Assembly: GCA_937922745.1 (NCBI GenBank)
Contig: CALAJO010000090.1
Span: forward strand, 1 to 53,149
From: an uncultured cyanobacterium
Lineage (GTDB): Bacteria > Cyanobacteriota > Vampirovibrionia > Vampirovibrionales > JAGQHJ01
DNA: 53,149 nt
Reading direction: 5' to 3'
Shown here piece by piece: positions 23,974 to 32,718 of the stretch. Made by a program: the position numbers and the translations under genes. A model generated the notes under the pieces. That model searched no databases. It worked only from the letters and a program-made list of their open reading frames with translations, and was not told where the DNA came from. Numbering within the stretch: position 1 is the stretch's first letter; each line of letters opens with the position of its first letter.

Positions 23974-26682
23974 ATGCTGATCGACAAGAATGTTTTTAAA
24001 TTGCTGCCAAGCTCCGATGTACTGGACACAACCGGGTACTTGTTTCTCCCTTCGGTTATTTACGGCCTGTTTCCGGAATTTGATCTCAAGGACTACCTGG
24101 GCGAGGAAATGTACCAGGTATTGATGCAGTACGACAACCGCATTTACGGCCTGGGCAAAGATGACAGCCTGGACGGCGGCACCGGGAACGACTTTATAGA
24201 CAGCGGCTGGGGAGATGATACGCTGATTGGCGGCGCAGGCAGCGACTACTTATTTGGCAGCTTTGGCAACGATGTGTTTATACAGGATAGCCCGGACGGG
24301 ACAGATACCATTTTAGGCGGCATGGGTTGGGATAAGGTGGATTATTCCAATGGGGGCAGAGGGGTTGCGTTTAACCTCTTTACGGGTGTTATTTCTATCA
24401 ACGGGGTTCAGCAGCAGGTTAGCGGCGTGGAACATTTAATCGGCTCCAGTGGCGATACCGACTCGATTGACGCCCGTGAGGCAAAGAATGACATTACTTT
24501 TACCGTCGGCCAGAAAACCCGCTTCAACAAGGGGTTTGATATCCGTGTGGTGGAAGGCTTCGAGAGCTTTTTATCCGGATCCGGGAATGACACGTTGAAC
24601 GGCAACGAGCGAAACAACGCCCTGAGCGGCTTTGCTGGAGATGATACGCTGAAGGGTTTTGCCGGAAATGACACCTTGCGCGGCGGGGATGGCAAGGACT
24701 CCCTGTTAGGGGGTTCCGGGAACGACTTGCTGGAAGGGGATAAAGGCAACGACAGGCTGTTTGGCGAAGCCGGAAACGACACATTGAGTGGTGGCCTTGG
24801 CAACGATTTCCTGGATGGCGGCAGCGGCAATGATGAGTTGAATGGGAATGAAGGCCGGGATACCTTGCTGGGTGGCGATGGCGCGGACACCTTAAAGGGT
24901 GGCTCTGAGAACGATATTTTACGGGGCGGTAACGGGCACGACTCCCTGGAAGGCGACAGCGGTGACGACTTGCTTGAAGGCGACGCCGGGAATGACACGC
25001 TGGATGGTGGCGACGGCGATGACACCCTTAAGGGGGGAGACGGTAACGACTCCATGCTGGGCGGAAACGGGACAGACTCCATGGAAGGGGGCAACGGCAA
25101 CGATACCATGGATGGCGGGGCCAGCGAGGATACCTTGAAAGGCGGCGCAGGCGACGACTCGATGAAAGGCGGGGCCGGAAACGATTACATGGAAGGTGGC
25201 AGCGGTAACGATACCCTGCTGGGCGAAGAGGGCAACGATTCCATGATTGCCGGAGACGGTAACGACAGTATTGAAGGTGGCGAGGGCAACGACTCCGTGC
25301 AGGGAGGCGAAGGGAACGACACCGTTAAAGGTGGCGAGGGCGATGATAATATCGTGGGCGAGGATGGTGACGATCATCTGGAGGGCGATGAAGGGAATGA
25401 CACGCTCATCGGCGGGGACGGCAATGACTCCCTGGTGGGTGGCGAGGGCAATGACGCGCTGGAAGGCAACGACGGCGACGATACCTTAAACGGCGGCGCA
25501 GGCGACGACTCCCTGGTGGGTGGCGACGGTGACGACCTCTTCTTCCAGGATTCCGTTGACGGGGCTGACAGCATTTACGGAGGGCTTGGCACGGACACTG
25601 TGGACTACCGGAATTTAACCAATACCATTACATATGACACCATCAACCGTATTGTGGATAAAGGCTCCTATAACGATATTCTCAACGATATCGAGCGGAT
25701 TCAGGCATCCCTACTGCTGGGCGATATCTTTGACGCTTCGGCCGAAACGGCTGACCTGAACATTAACCTGACGACCGGGAACGCCATAGGCCTGGCCCAT
25801 GGTGATATGGAACTTGAACAGTTTGAAAACGTGAACGGCGGCACCGGAAATGATTTGCTGACCGGCAGCAGCCTCAACAATGTCATTAACGGTGGGGATG
25901 GAAACGACACGATTGTAGGTGAGGCCGGGAGTGATAACCTGAGCGGGAACGAAGGGGATGATATCTTTATCCAGTCCGATACGAATGGGAATGACATTAT
26001 AGATGGCGGCGATCAGAACGACACCATTGACTACCGGGCCAATATCGCCGTCACCTTCCGCACCCATAACAACACCGTCTTAAAAGGGGCATCCGTCGAT
26101 ACGTTCTCGAACATCGAAATTATCCTGGGATCAGATGATGATGGCGACACCGTGGATGCCTCCCAGGAAACCGGCAATGTCGGCATCAACCTCACCACTG
26201 GCGACATCACGGGTATCTCAAGTGGCGTTAACTTCATCCAGGGCTTCGAGAATGCCTCTACCGGGGACGGCAATGATACGCTGACGGGAAGCGCCGCAAA
26301 CAATATCCTGAGAGGCGGCACCGGCAACGATACTTATGAAGGGTATACGGCTGCCGGCTTTGGCGAGGATATCATCTTTGATACGCTGGGCTCGGATACC
26401 CTGAACTTCCACGATGGCGTAACCGGCTTTAACACCACGGATGTGGTGAGTTGGACCGCGCTGGACCTGTTTGACGGCTCCGGCAACCCCGGCACGGATG
26501 GCTTGCTGGATTCGCTGGAAATTGATTTCGGCGGCGGCGACAAAATTACCATCCATTATTATTTTGACAACAGCAGTGCCGCGGTCGGAACGAGCGGATA
26601 CGGCCAGGGTGAAATCGAGACGCTTCATTTCGGTGATTTTGACTGGACCTTTGCCGACGTGCTGCTGGTTGCAACCACCTAA
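23974..26682 (+). CDS. Large RTX calcium-binding protein (902 residues)
   Basis: After a 60-residue N terminus (SVIYGLFPEFDLKDYLGEEM) the protein is built almost entirely of nonapeptide GGxGNDxLxG repeats, several dozen in all. They form a long Ca2+-dependent beta-roll. The repeats are densest at residues 200-520, and blocks like DTVDYRN-L and LTTGNAIGLAHGD interrupt them. The interruptions include a thrice-used DA(S)-ET-x-N-x-INLTTGD module near residues 590, 730 and 160. The C-terminal 90 residues contain DSLEIDFGGGDKITIHYYFDN, resembling PF06594, and probably carry the type I secretion signal. No protease or lipase site is visible, suggesting an adhesin or surface-layer role. It is very acidic and lacks cysteine. 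Confidence 0.85.
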   Translation: MLIDKNVFKLLPSSDVLDTTGYLFLPSVIYGLFPEFDLKDYLGEEMYQVLMQYDNRIYGLGKDDSLDGGTGNDFIDSGWGDDTLIGGAGSDYLFGSFGNDVFIQDSPDGTDTILGGMGWDKVDYSNGGRGVAFNLFTGVISINGVQQQVSGVEHLIGSSGDTDSIDAREAKNDITFTVGQKTRFNKGFDIRVVEGFESFLSGSGNDTLNGNERNNALSGFAGDDTLKGFAGNDTLRGGDGKDSLLGGSGNDLLEGDKGNDRLFGEAGNDTLSGGLGNDFLDGGSGNDELNGNEGRDTLLGGDGADTLKGGSENDILRGGNGHDSLEGDSGDDLLEGDAGNDTLDGGDGDDTLKGGDGNDSMLGGNGTDSMEGGNGNDTMDGGASEDTLKGGAGDDSMKGGAGNDYMEGGSGNDTLLGEEGNDSMIAGDGNDSIEGGEGNDSVQGGEGNDTVKGGEGDDNIVGEDGDDHLEGDEGNDTLIGGDGNDSLVGGEGNDALEGNDGDDTLNGGAGDDSLVGGDGDDLFFQDSVDGADSIYGGLGTDTVDYRNLTNTITYDTINRIVDKGSYNDILNDIERIQASLLLGDIFDASAETADLNINLTTGNAIGLAHGDMELEQFENVNGGTGNDLLTGSSLNNVINGGDGNDTIVGEAGSDNLSGNEGDDIFIQSDTNGNDIIDGGDQNDTIDYRANIAVTFRTHNNTVLKGASVDTFSNIEIILGSDDDGDTVDASQETGNVGINLTTGDITGISSGVNFIQGFENASTGDGNDTLTGSAANNILRGGTGNDTYEGYTAAGFGEDIIFDTLGSDTLNFHDGVTGFNTTDVVSWTALDLFDGSGNPGTDGLLDSLEIDFGGGDKITIHYYFDNSSAAVGTSGYGQGEIETLHFGDFDWTFADVLLVATT

Positions 26683-26707
26683 TAGCCTGCGCTTGCGTTT
26701 TTAGGCG

Positions 26708-26738
26708 TTGGCAGCCGTTCCATTGGCTTTGCTATAAT
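26708..26738 (+). promoter_or_regulatory. Possible promoter of the VOC gene
   Basis: TTGGCA (26708-26713), 19-base spacer, TATAAT (26733-26738), 51 bases before the ATG. The spacing is long but the -10 is perfect. Confidence 0.45.
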
Positions 26739-26789
26739 GCTTTCATTCCACCTAAAGTTAGGGGTTGGATTGAGAAAGGATTAAAAACA

Positions 26790-27254
26790 ATGGCAAAAGC
26801 GGTTCAGCCTATCCCGGAGGGGTTTAACACCTTAACCCCGCATTTGACGGTTTCCAATGCGGCTGCGGCGATTGCTTTTTACCAAAAAGCGTTTGGCGCC
26901 ACCGAGATGGGTCGCATGAATATGCCCAATACCGATAAGGTTATGCACGCCGCCCTTCGCATCGGGAATTCCATGCTGATGCTGAACGATGAATTCCCCG
27001 AGATGGGCTGTACCGGCCCGGGCAATGATGGCCGTGGCGCAGTCACCATCCATCTGTACGTCGAGGATGCCGACGCCGTTTTTCAGCAGGCGCTGGATGC
27101 GGGCGCGACTGTTAAAATGCCAATCGGTGATATGTTTTGGGGCGATCGATATGGCATTGTGGCCGATCCGTTTGGGCACCACTGGTCCATTGCCACCCAT
27201 ACCCGGGATGTTGGCCGGGATGAAATGATGGCTGAAATGGCTTGTACACCTTAG
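26790..27254 (+). CDS. VOC (glyoxalase/PhnB-like) family protein
   Basis: This 154-residue protein shows the YdcE/PhnB-like beta-alpha-beta-beta-beta pattern: LTPHLTVSNAAAAIAFYQKA, then FGATEMGRM, ALRIGNSMLMLNDE, HLYVEDADAVFQQALDAG, and MFWGDRYGIVADPFGHHW. The family covers metal-dependent lyases, dioxygenases and antibiotic-binding proteins. The D-PFGH-W end is the common glyoxalase/bleomycin-resistance signature. No specific substrate can be assigned. It starts with its own TATAAT promoter. Confidence 0.8.
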   Translation: MAKAVQPIPEGFNTLTPHLTVSNAAAAIAFYQKAFGATEMGRMNMPNTDKVMHAALRIGNSMLMLNDEFPEMGCTGPGNDGRGAVTIHLYVEDADAVFQQALDAGATVKMPIGDMFWGDRYGIVADPFGHHWSIATHTRDVGRDEMMAEMACTP

Positions 27255-27280
27255 TCGCAGGTTTTTGGTAAGCAATAAAC

Positions 27281-28261
27281 CTAAATACCGGTCTTTAACA
27301 GGTCGTGCAGGTGAATAATCCCTTCCGTAACGCCATCGGGCTGGTTAACACAAAGCACGGTAATCTTGTGCTGCTCCATCAGAGACAAGGCCGTGGCCGC
27401 GAGGGCTTCCTTATGGATGGACTTGGGATTCCAGGTACACACATCCTCAACCCTCAACTGGGCCAGGTCCGTATCTTTGCCCAGCGCCCGGCGCACATCC
27501 CCATCCGTCACGATGCCGCAGGTCTTGCCTGCTTCATCCAGAACCAATGTCATGCCTAGTTTTTTGGAGGTAATTTCCACAAGGGCGTCCTTAAAGGGTG
27601 TCTCCAGGAAGACAACGGGCAGCTCCTCCCCGGCGTGCATTACCTCTGCCACGGTCAGCAGGAGGCGTTTGCCCAGGCTGCCCGCAGGATGGAACAAGGC
27701 AAAATCGTTAGCGGAAAAGCCTTTGCGCTCCATCAACGTAATGGCCAGGGCGTCCCCCATCACCATGGATACGGTCGTGCTGGCCGTGGGAGCCAGATTT
27801 AACGGGCAGGCTTCTTTCGATACTGAAATATCCAGCGTCACATCGCTACGGGTTGCCAGCGTCGAGTTCGGATTGCCGGTCATCGCAATCAATGGAAGCC
27901 CAAAATGCTTGACCACAGGAAGTACGTGAAGAAGCTCCGAGGTTTCCCCGCTGTTGGAGATGGCAATTACCACGTCGCCGGGGCGCATCATCCCCAGGTC
28001 GCCATGCATGCCTTCCGCCGGATGGAGAAAGTAAGCCGCCGTACCGGTACTGGAAAACGTGGCTGCCATTTTACGCCCGATAATGCCGGATTTGCCCATC
28101 CCGGTGATCACCACGCGGCCCTGGCATTGTTCGAGGATGTCGATGGCCCGCTCGAACTCGCCGTTGAGGTTGGATAATAAGCGCGCCAAGGCATCCATTT
28201 CCTCTTGTATGACTTGCCTGGCAAGCGAGATGGCATTGGGTTTCGAAAGGGTTTCCGGCAT
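27281..28261 (-). CDS. kdsD: Arabinose-5-phosphate isomerase (KdsD/KpsF family)
   Basis: This 326-residue protein converts ribulose 5-phosphate to arabinose 5-phosphate for Kdo synthesis in LPS. The N-terminal SIS domain shows VVITGMGKSGIIGRKMAATF, HGDLGMMRPGDVVIAISNSG, and FHPAGSLGKRLL. Two CBS domains fill the C-terminal 120 residues (EVMHAG... and VEDVCTWNP...). This is the classical KdsD layout. ATG 28261 (MPETLSK) is chosen because the longer frame to 28351 has no family match. It fits with heptose genes at 0.8-5 kb and indicates a Kdo-containing LPS. Confidence 0.9.
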   Translation of the reverse strand: MPETLSKPNAISLARQVIQEEMDALARLLSNLNGEFERAIDILEQCQGRVVITGMGKSGIIGRKMAATFSSTGTAAYFLHPAEGMHGDLGMMRPGDVVIAISNSGETSELLHVLPVVKHFGLPLIAMTGNPNSTLATRSDVTLDISVSKEACPLNLAPTASTTVSMVMGDALAITLMERKGFSANDFALFHPAGSLGKRLLLTVAEVMHAGEELPVVFLETPFKDALVEITSKKLGMTLVLDEAGKTCGIVTDGDVRRALGKDTDLAQLRVEDVCTWNPKSIHKEALAATALSLMEQHKITVLCVNQPDGVTEGIIHLHDLLKTGI

Positions 28262-28364
28262 TGATGCTTGATCCTGTCTGCGGTGTAAGGTTACAAGCAT
28301 CATAGCACAAGGATTGGTTCGCTTCGATGGCGGGTGTGCTGCCAGGCACAAAATTTAGAAAAAT

Positions 28365-28383
28365 AGACGAACGAACCCAATTT
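28365..28383. repeat. Dispersed intergenic motif, copy 1 (16/19 match)
   Basis: AGACGAACGAACCCAATTT shares the 13-base core ACGAACGAACCCA with two exact 19-base copies at 37586 and 50811. It lies about 105 bases upstream of kdsD on the minus strand. Confidence 0.6.
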
Positions 28384-28416
28384 GAGCCGTTTGTCTTGTT
28401 ACAGAAATGCCGTTTT

Positions 28417-29412
28417 TTATTTATCCTCAGCCGCCACGGGAGTTGGTTCCACTGGGGTGTCGACTTCGGATTCCACAATTTCCTTAACCTCTTTGGCCTC
28501 GGAAGGTTTGATGAACGAAATCATCCGTGTTTCGGACATTTGGGTGCGCGCTTCTTTCAGGGCAACCCGAACGTCCTCGTCAATTTCCGTGTTGTCAATC
28601 AACCGATCAACCACCCTGGTGTTGAGTTTGAACGCTTGCCCATCCAGCCCGGCCGCCTTGATAATCTTGCGGAGCGCGGCCTCGTTGTACTCGTAATTGC
28701 GGCGATAGGAGGACACCATCAGATCGCCGGAGGTGGTGAGCAATGGCTTGCCGCCCTGCTGAAAATACAGCTTAAAGATGTCCCGCAGATCGTTCATCTC
28801 GGCCTGAAGCATCTGGATGGTGCGCTGCATGCGCAGGTAGCGCTCCGCCAGGTAGGGGATGTTCGTGAGTTGGGACAACTGCCAGGATAGCTGTTGTTCG
28901 TATAAATCCAGCAGTTGCGGATACACCAGCGCCAGGTTACGGGCATCATCCAGTGCGCGGTGCTTCACTTCCTGCGGAAGGCCAAACCGGGTCAGCAGGG
29001 AGGTTAGCCCATGGCTCTGCTCTTCGGGGAAAACGGTTTTATAGATCTCGAACGTATCAATCCGCAGGTTGGTGAGCCGTTTTTCGTACAGGCGTTTGCT
29101 GGCTTCGTTCAAAAAGGTGTAGTCGAAAATGGCGTTATGTGCCACCAGCGGATGATCGCCGATAAACTCCAGCACGGTAGGCATCACCTGGTCAATGGTC
29201 GGGGAATCCTTGACCATTGACCAGGTGATGCCATGGATGTTAAAACTGCTATGTCGGATTGGGACTTCCGGGTTCACCAGGGTTTCGTAAGTCTCAACAA
29301 TCTCCGTTCCCTCAAGGCGAACCGCGCCTATCTCCAAAATGCGTTCAGAGCGGTGATCCAGCCCTGTTGTCTCTAAATCCAGTACGATGACCGTTTTGTG
29401 ATCGGATAGCAT
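28417..29412 (-). CDS. DEDDh 3'-5' exonuclease (DNA polymerase III epsilon-like)
   Basis: This 331-residue protein starts with exonuclease motif I VIVLDLETTGLDH, then motif II around LVAHNAIFDYTFLN, and motif III HRALDDARNLALVY with the DEDDh His. The exonuclease domain takes about 175 residues. A 150-residue C-terminal part is helical, with a coiled-coil-like stretch near MQRTIQMLQAEMNDLRDIF, and ends in an acidic tail (EVDTPVEPTPVAAEDK). It could be the proofreading subunit or a separate repair or RNA-processing exonuclease. I leave the symbol blank. Start ATG 29412 is chosen by family alignment. Confidence 0.85.
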   Translation of the reverse strand: MLSDHKTVIVLDLETTGLDHRSERILEIGAVRLEGTEIVETYETLVNPEVPIRHSSFNIHGITWSMVKDSPTIDQVMPTVLEFIGDHPLVAHNAIFDYTFLNEASKRLYEKRLTNLRIDTFEIYKTVFPEEQSHGLTSLLTRFGLPQEVKHRALDDARNLALVYPQLLDLYEQQLSWQLSQLTNIPYLAERYLRMQRTIQMLQAEMNDLRDIFKLYFQQGGKPLLTTSGDLMVSSYRRNYEYNEAALRKIIKAAGLDGQAFKLNTRVVDRLIDNTEIDEDVRVALKEARTQMSETRMISFIKPSEAKEVKEIVESEVDTPVEPTPVAAEDK

Positions 29413-29550
29413 GAACTCTCTTTTTGCTTGCTCTAAAAACACGTTGAGCCTATTGTAACCAAACCGTCCCATTTTGTCTTGCAATGTTTGCTGGATTTCG
29501 GTGCATGATGCTCAACTTGTTCTATCCTAGCCATATTAGGCCCAAGGCAA

Positions 29551-29919
29551 TTAATCGTGGGGCTCAAAAGCCAGTTGATCGCCCATTTGGGTCGCAGTCG
29601 CGGCGATGACCCCGGCATCCAGCTCCAGGACCGTTTTGGCCTTGCGAATGATGGGGCAGACGCGCAACGGCTTCATCCGTTCGATGAGATGCACCACGCG
29701 ATTGTCCTTGTCCAGAAAAACCGCATCGAACAGGAAGCGCATCCCAATGGAATGGATTTCGTTGCAGGGAACAATCCACAGCCCCTCGCCCGGCTCCAGG
29801 GACTTCTTCGGCAGCAGCCCCAACAGCCGGGTCAAATAATTATCGGCCTTCCGGATTTTGTCACCCAGCAGCGTCTGTCGGGTTGTGTTGGTGCAGTGAT
29901 ACAGCTTGGGCTTTCCCAT
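29551..29919 (-). CDS. DUF192 family protein
   Basis: This 122-residue protein shows the DUF192 core: LLGLLPKKSLEPGEGLWIVP, then SIGMRFLFDAVFLDKDNRVV and LELDAGVIAA. Many family members carry a signal peptide; this one does not, so it is cytoplasmic. The function is unknown. It starts 21 bases after bioY stops and probably belongs to the rimI-bioY-DUF192 transcript. Confidence 0.85.
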   Translation of the reverse strand: MGKPKLYHCTNTTRQTLLGDKIRKADNYLTRLLGLLPKKSLEPGEGLWIVPCNEIHSIGMRFLFDAVFLDKDNRVVHLIERMKPLRVCPIIRKAKTVLELDAGVIAATATQMGDQLAFEPHD

Positions 29920-29940
29920 TCCATCAAAACCAAAAGCAGG

Positions 29941-30648
29941 TTAATACAGGCAGAACCAGAAGAAAACGCGGATCAGCCTCACAATGGAAACCGCCACGAT
30001 ACAAAAGGCCAAATCATAAATCAGCACCGGCCAGGAAAGTTGATGGATCCATTGCCCGGCCTGGATCATGTTGATGTGCCCCAGCGCCCAATGGATACCA
30101 ACGCCAAGCACACCACATAAATGCACCGTGAGGACGGCCAGGATGGCGGCAAAAATCAGCCACAGGGAGCGCCCCTTGAGCCAGCCGGTATTGCGGAAGG
30201 CCTTGCACAGGAAAGGATGAATCGCCCAGGGCACCAACACAAAGCTCAGCAGGTACCCGATAGAAGGTTGGGAAAAATATCCGGGACCACCGCCACCGGC
30301 GAAGACCGGCAAGCCTGCAAAACCCGCAATTAAATAAAGCAGCACCGCAAGCGTGCCGAACTTACGGCCCAGCATGGCGGCAACCAGAACCACCATGGGG
30401 ATTTGAAAAACGTAGGGAATCAACCGGGTCTGATGCTGCATCAAGGCAACCGGATCGGGGAGTTTGGCAACCAGCATGGCGGCGGCAGCCATAAAAATGC
30501 CGCACCAGATGACCACCAGAAACGTGGTGAGGTAAAAGCGCTTCGGCGCCCTGGAAATTTGATCCAGGAAACCCCTATCGGCGGCCTTTTGCCGGTCGAT
30601 ATGGTTGAGAAAATGAATGACATCGGGGTTGGTGGCTGGCGAAGTCAT
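29941..30648 (-). CDS. bioY: BioY-family biotin transporter S component
   Basis: This protein of about 235 residues has a soluble N-terminal 45 residues and about six membrane segments. The central block GRKFGTLAVLLYLIAGFAGL with PVFAGGGGPGYFSQPSIGYLLSF is diagnostic of BioY. It should bind biotin, alone or with ECF ATPases and EcfT encoded elsewhere. ATG 30648 lies just behind the rimI stop, and AAGGAG sits inside the rimI end. The N-terminal extension is longer than usual. An alternative start at 30681 is unlikely because it lies inside rimI. Confidence 0.85.
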   Translation of the reverse strand: MTSPATNPDVIHFLNHIDRQKAADRGFLDQISRAPKRFYLTTFLVVIWCGIFMAAAAMLVAKLPDPVALMQHQTRLIPYVFQIPMVVLVAAMLGRKFGTLAVLLYLIAGFAGLPVFAGGGGPGYFSQPSIGYLLSFVLVPWAIHPFLCKAFRNTGWLKGRSLWLIFAAILAVLTVHLCGVLGVGIHWALGHINMIQAGQWIHQLSWPVLIYDLAFCIVAVSIVRLIRVFFWFCLY

Positions 30649-30652
30649 TAGT

Positions 30653-31234
30653 CTAGTCGGCTCCTTCCGGCAATTTTCCACCCAGGCGTTCCATCAACTG
30701 CACCCGGTTCTCACGGAAAACCTGGCGAAACTCTTTTGACAGAATGTTGTCCGTCGTCATAATCAGGGCATCCTCATCCGTATCCTGGTAGTAATGCGGG
30801 CGCGTGCCCATGCTTTTAAAATGGTACTTGTAATACAACTGCTGTGCGGAGAAATTGCTGGCCCGGACTTCCAGCGTGGCCCACTTGACCGACTGGGTTC
30901 CCATCCTGTCAAGCATCTTAACCAGAAGCACCTCGCCCAGGCCGTTGCCGCGAAAGGCTTTATCCACGGCAATGGTGGTAATGTGAGCTTCATCAAGTAT
31001 GAGCCAGTAGCCGCAATACCCAATCAACCGGTTGAGCCCCTTGTGAATGAGGGAATAATAACGGCCAATCTGGTTCTTGATCTCAAACCCAAAGGATTCC
31101 GCGGACCAGTGGTGCGCCCCGAAGGAGACGGACTCAATCAACATCACCTCCGGGATATCGGAGGTGCGCATCCTGCGGATGAGCAGATCCTCTGCCTGGA
31201 CGGATTGCCGGGGTGGGTTGGACGTTTCGGTCAC
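30653..31234 (-). CDS. rimI: RimI-like GNAT N-acetyltransferase
   Basis: This 193-residue protein has LIRRMRTSDIPEVMLIESVSF, AHITTIAVDKAFRGNGLGEVLL (the acetyl-CoA Q/RxxGxG/A loop), and ATLEVRASNFSAQQLYYKYHF. This order is that of RimI, which acetylates ribosomal protein S18 and other N termini. The C-terminal 40 residues extend beyond typical RimI. It is first of a probable operon with bioY and DUF192, divergent from the TOPRIM gene. Confidence 0.8.
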   Translation of the reverse strand: MTETSNPPRQSVQAEDLLIRRMRTSDIPEVMLIESVSFGAHHWSAESFGFEIKNQIGRYYSLIHKGLNRLIGYCGYWLILDEAHITTIAVDKAFRGNGLGEVLLVKMLDRMGTQSVKWATLEVRASNFSAQQLYYKYHFKSMGTRPHYYQDTDEDALIMTTDNILSKEFRQVFRENRVQLMERLGGKLPEGAD

Positions 31235-31245
31235 GTTCGCCTGAC

Positions 31246-31274
31246 TTGGTTTCGATTGCTGCTTTGGTTATAAT
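31246..31274 (+). promoter_or_regulatory. Consensus-like promoter of the TOPRIM gene
   Basis: TTGGTT (31246-31251), exactly 17 bases, TATAAT (31269-31274). Transcription would start near 31282. This excludes the far-upstream ATG at 31213 as translation start. Confidence 0.65.
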
Positions 31275-31383
31275 TGTATCTTCAAATCCCAAAGCACACC
31301 AGTCCAAACGTAACAGCACTTTTAAGCAGGCGGCCCCTTTGGCAGAAATCTCCGTAAAATCGGTCACCATACAACCGGATGTG

Positions 31384-32718
31384 ATGCTTCCGGGGCTGGA
31401 AAACACGACGGAGCTGCAAATTCGGCCCCTGGAAGCCATGACGCTTTTTTCCGTAGCCAACCGGCTGCTTCGGTTCAAGTTTCCACCCCATCGCGATTAC
31501 GATTTACACTTGCAAATCCTGGGAAAAGGGCTGTTGTTTCCGCAGCTTTCCCGTAACCAACTGGCGATGCTGCCAATTAAGACGATAGAATTGCTGGCGC
31601 AGATGGTGGCCGAAGTGTCCATCCAGCAGTTGCACCCCCAGCGTTTGCCGCACCAGCAGGCGATGGATTGCCTGCTCACCATGATTATCGCCGTGGAAGA
31701 ATCGCGGCAGTTCGCCATGGAAAGCCTGGTTTCGGAAGACCTGGCCTTGCTGGAGGCGCACCAACAGGGCAGCTTGCATGGCTATTTCTTCAAGCCCAGC
31801 AAGGACTGGGAACTGCTCGCCCATGTCCTCCAGACACAAGGGTTTCAGACGGGCCTGGCCGGGCATGATCCGCAATCGGTTGACCTTCATCTGGCGTACT
31901 GGCTTTGCCGCCGCTTGACGGTCTGTTTCCCCTGGTCTGGAATCCTGAACCTTTTTCCAGTGGAGTACGCGGAGACATTTCCGTATCTCTTCCGGCTTTA
32001 CCGTATCTACCAAAACCTGCTGGAAAAGGAAAAAGCACTGGATGACGGCAGCGTGGCGCCGGCCAGGCTGCTGGAGAACTGGCTGGGCCGAATAGAAGAA
32101 TGGGAAAAAAACGAATTTCCAATCTTTTCGCAACAAGCACATATCCCTGCCCCGGTAAGCGTGATGGTGCTGGCGGAAGGCAGCACGGAAGAGCTTCTGC
32201 TCCCGGCACTGGCTCAGGCGCTGGATACCGACCTGGACCGGGAAGGCATCCTGATACAGCCGGTTGGCGGCAAGAACCAGATGCTGCAACAGTATGTCAA
32301 CTATTCCGAATATTTAAGCGTGCCGATCATCGTGCTGATGGACAAGGACGCCGCGCCGCTGCTGCCGGACCTGAATTACTACCGGCGTGAGCAGGATCAG
32401 ATCTTCATCCTGGAAGAGGGAGAGTTTGAGGATATTTACGCCCTGGAACTCATCGTTAAAACGGTGAACGAGCAATATATGCCGGGTAAGCCGCTGACGC
32501 TGAAGATGCTGAAGGATGCGGAAGCGGAAAACGACAGCCGCGTGAAGACCCTGCAATATTTATGGGCGGAGCTGGGGCTGGGCCTGTTTGACAAGGTGAA
32601 CTTTGCCCAGGCCATGGCCCGCACCATCCGGGAGGAGAAGCGGTTGTCCCCGCCGATGGAACAGTTGATGCGGACGATCATTGCGGCAAAACAGGCGAAT
32701 GCAGCACTACAGAATTGA
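31384..32718 (+). CDS. Orphan TOPRIM-domain protein (OLD-like nuclease module without ATPase)
   Basis: This protein of about 444 residues has an unrecognised helical N-terminal two thirds and a C-terminal TOPRIM-like module. The module contains VMVLAEGSTEELLLPALAQA (Glu265), IQPVGGKNQML, the metal-binding PIIVLMDKDAAP (Asp320, Asp322), and FILEEGEFEDIYALELI. These are the TOPRIM motifs seen in OLD-family nucleases, which normally have an N-terminal ABC ATPase. Here no Walker motifs exist. It may be a nuclease with another control domain. ATG 31384 is used. A TTG at 31339 (AGG 8 bases upstream) would add 15 residues. The next gene overlaps it by 20 bases. Confidence 0.6.
   Translation: MLPGLENTTELQIRPLEAMTLFSVANRLLRFKFPPHRDYDLHLQILGKGLLFPQLSRNQLAMLPIKTIELLAQMVAEVSIQQLHPQRLPHQQAMDCLLTMIIAVEESRQFAMESLVSEDLALLEAHQQGSLHGYFFKPSKDWELLAHVLQTQGFQTGLAGHDPQSVDLHLAYWLCRRLTVCFPWSGILNLFPVEYAETFPYLFRLYRIYQNLLEKEKALDDGSVAPARLLENWLGRIEEWEKNEFPIFSQQAHIPAPVSVMVLAEGSTEELLLPALAQALDTDLDREGILIQPVGGKNQMLQQYVNYSEYLSVPIIVLMDKDAAPLLPDLNYYRREQDQIFILEEGEFEDIYALELIVKTVNEQYMPGKPLTLKMLKDAEAENDSRVKTLQYLWAELGLGLFDKVNFAQAMARTIREEKRLSPPMEQLMRTIIAAKQANAALQN

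Noticed and set aside
24408-25109. Long minus-strand frame of Pro/Ser repeats opposite the large RTX gene
   Set aside because: It is the direct complement of the RTX nonapeptide codons; the repetitive translation has no start signal.
24600-25540. Regular DNA periodicity that could look like a tandem-repeat or CRISPR array
   Set aside because: The 27-base period equals nine codons of the RTX repeat, units are diverged and in frame, and there are no unique spacers.
31504-32289. A 261-codon minus-strand frame opposite the TOPRIM gene
   Set aside because: Gln/Arg-rich shadow; the plus frame shows TOPRIM motifs and a promoter.
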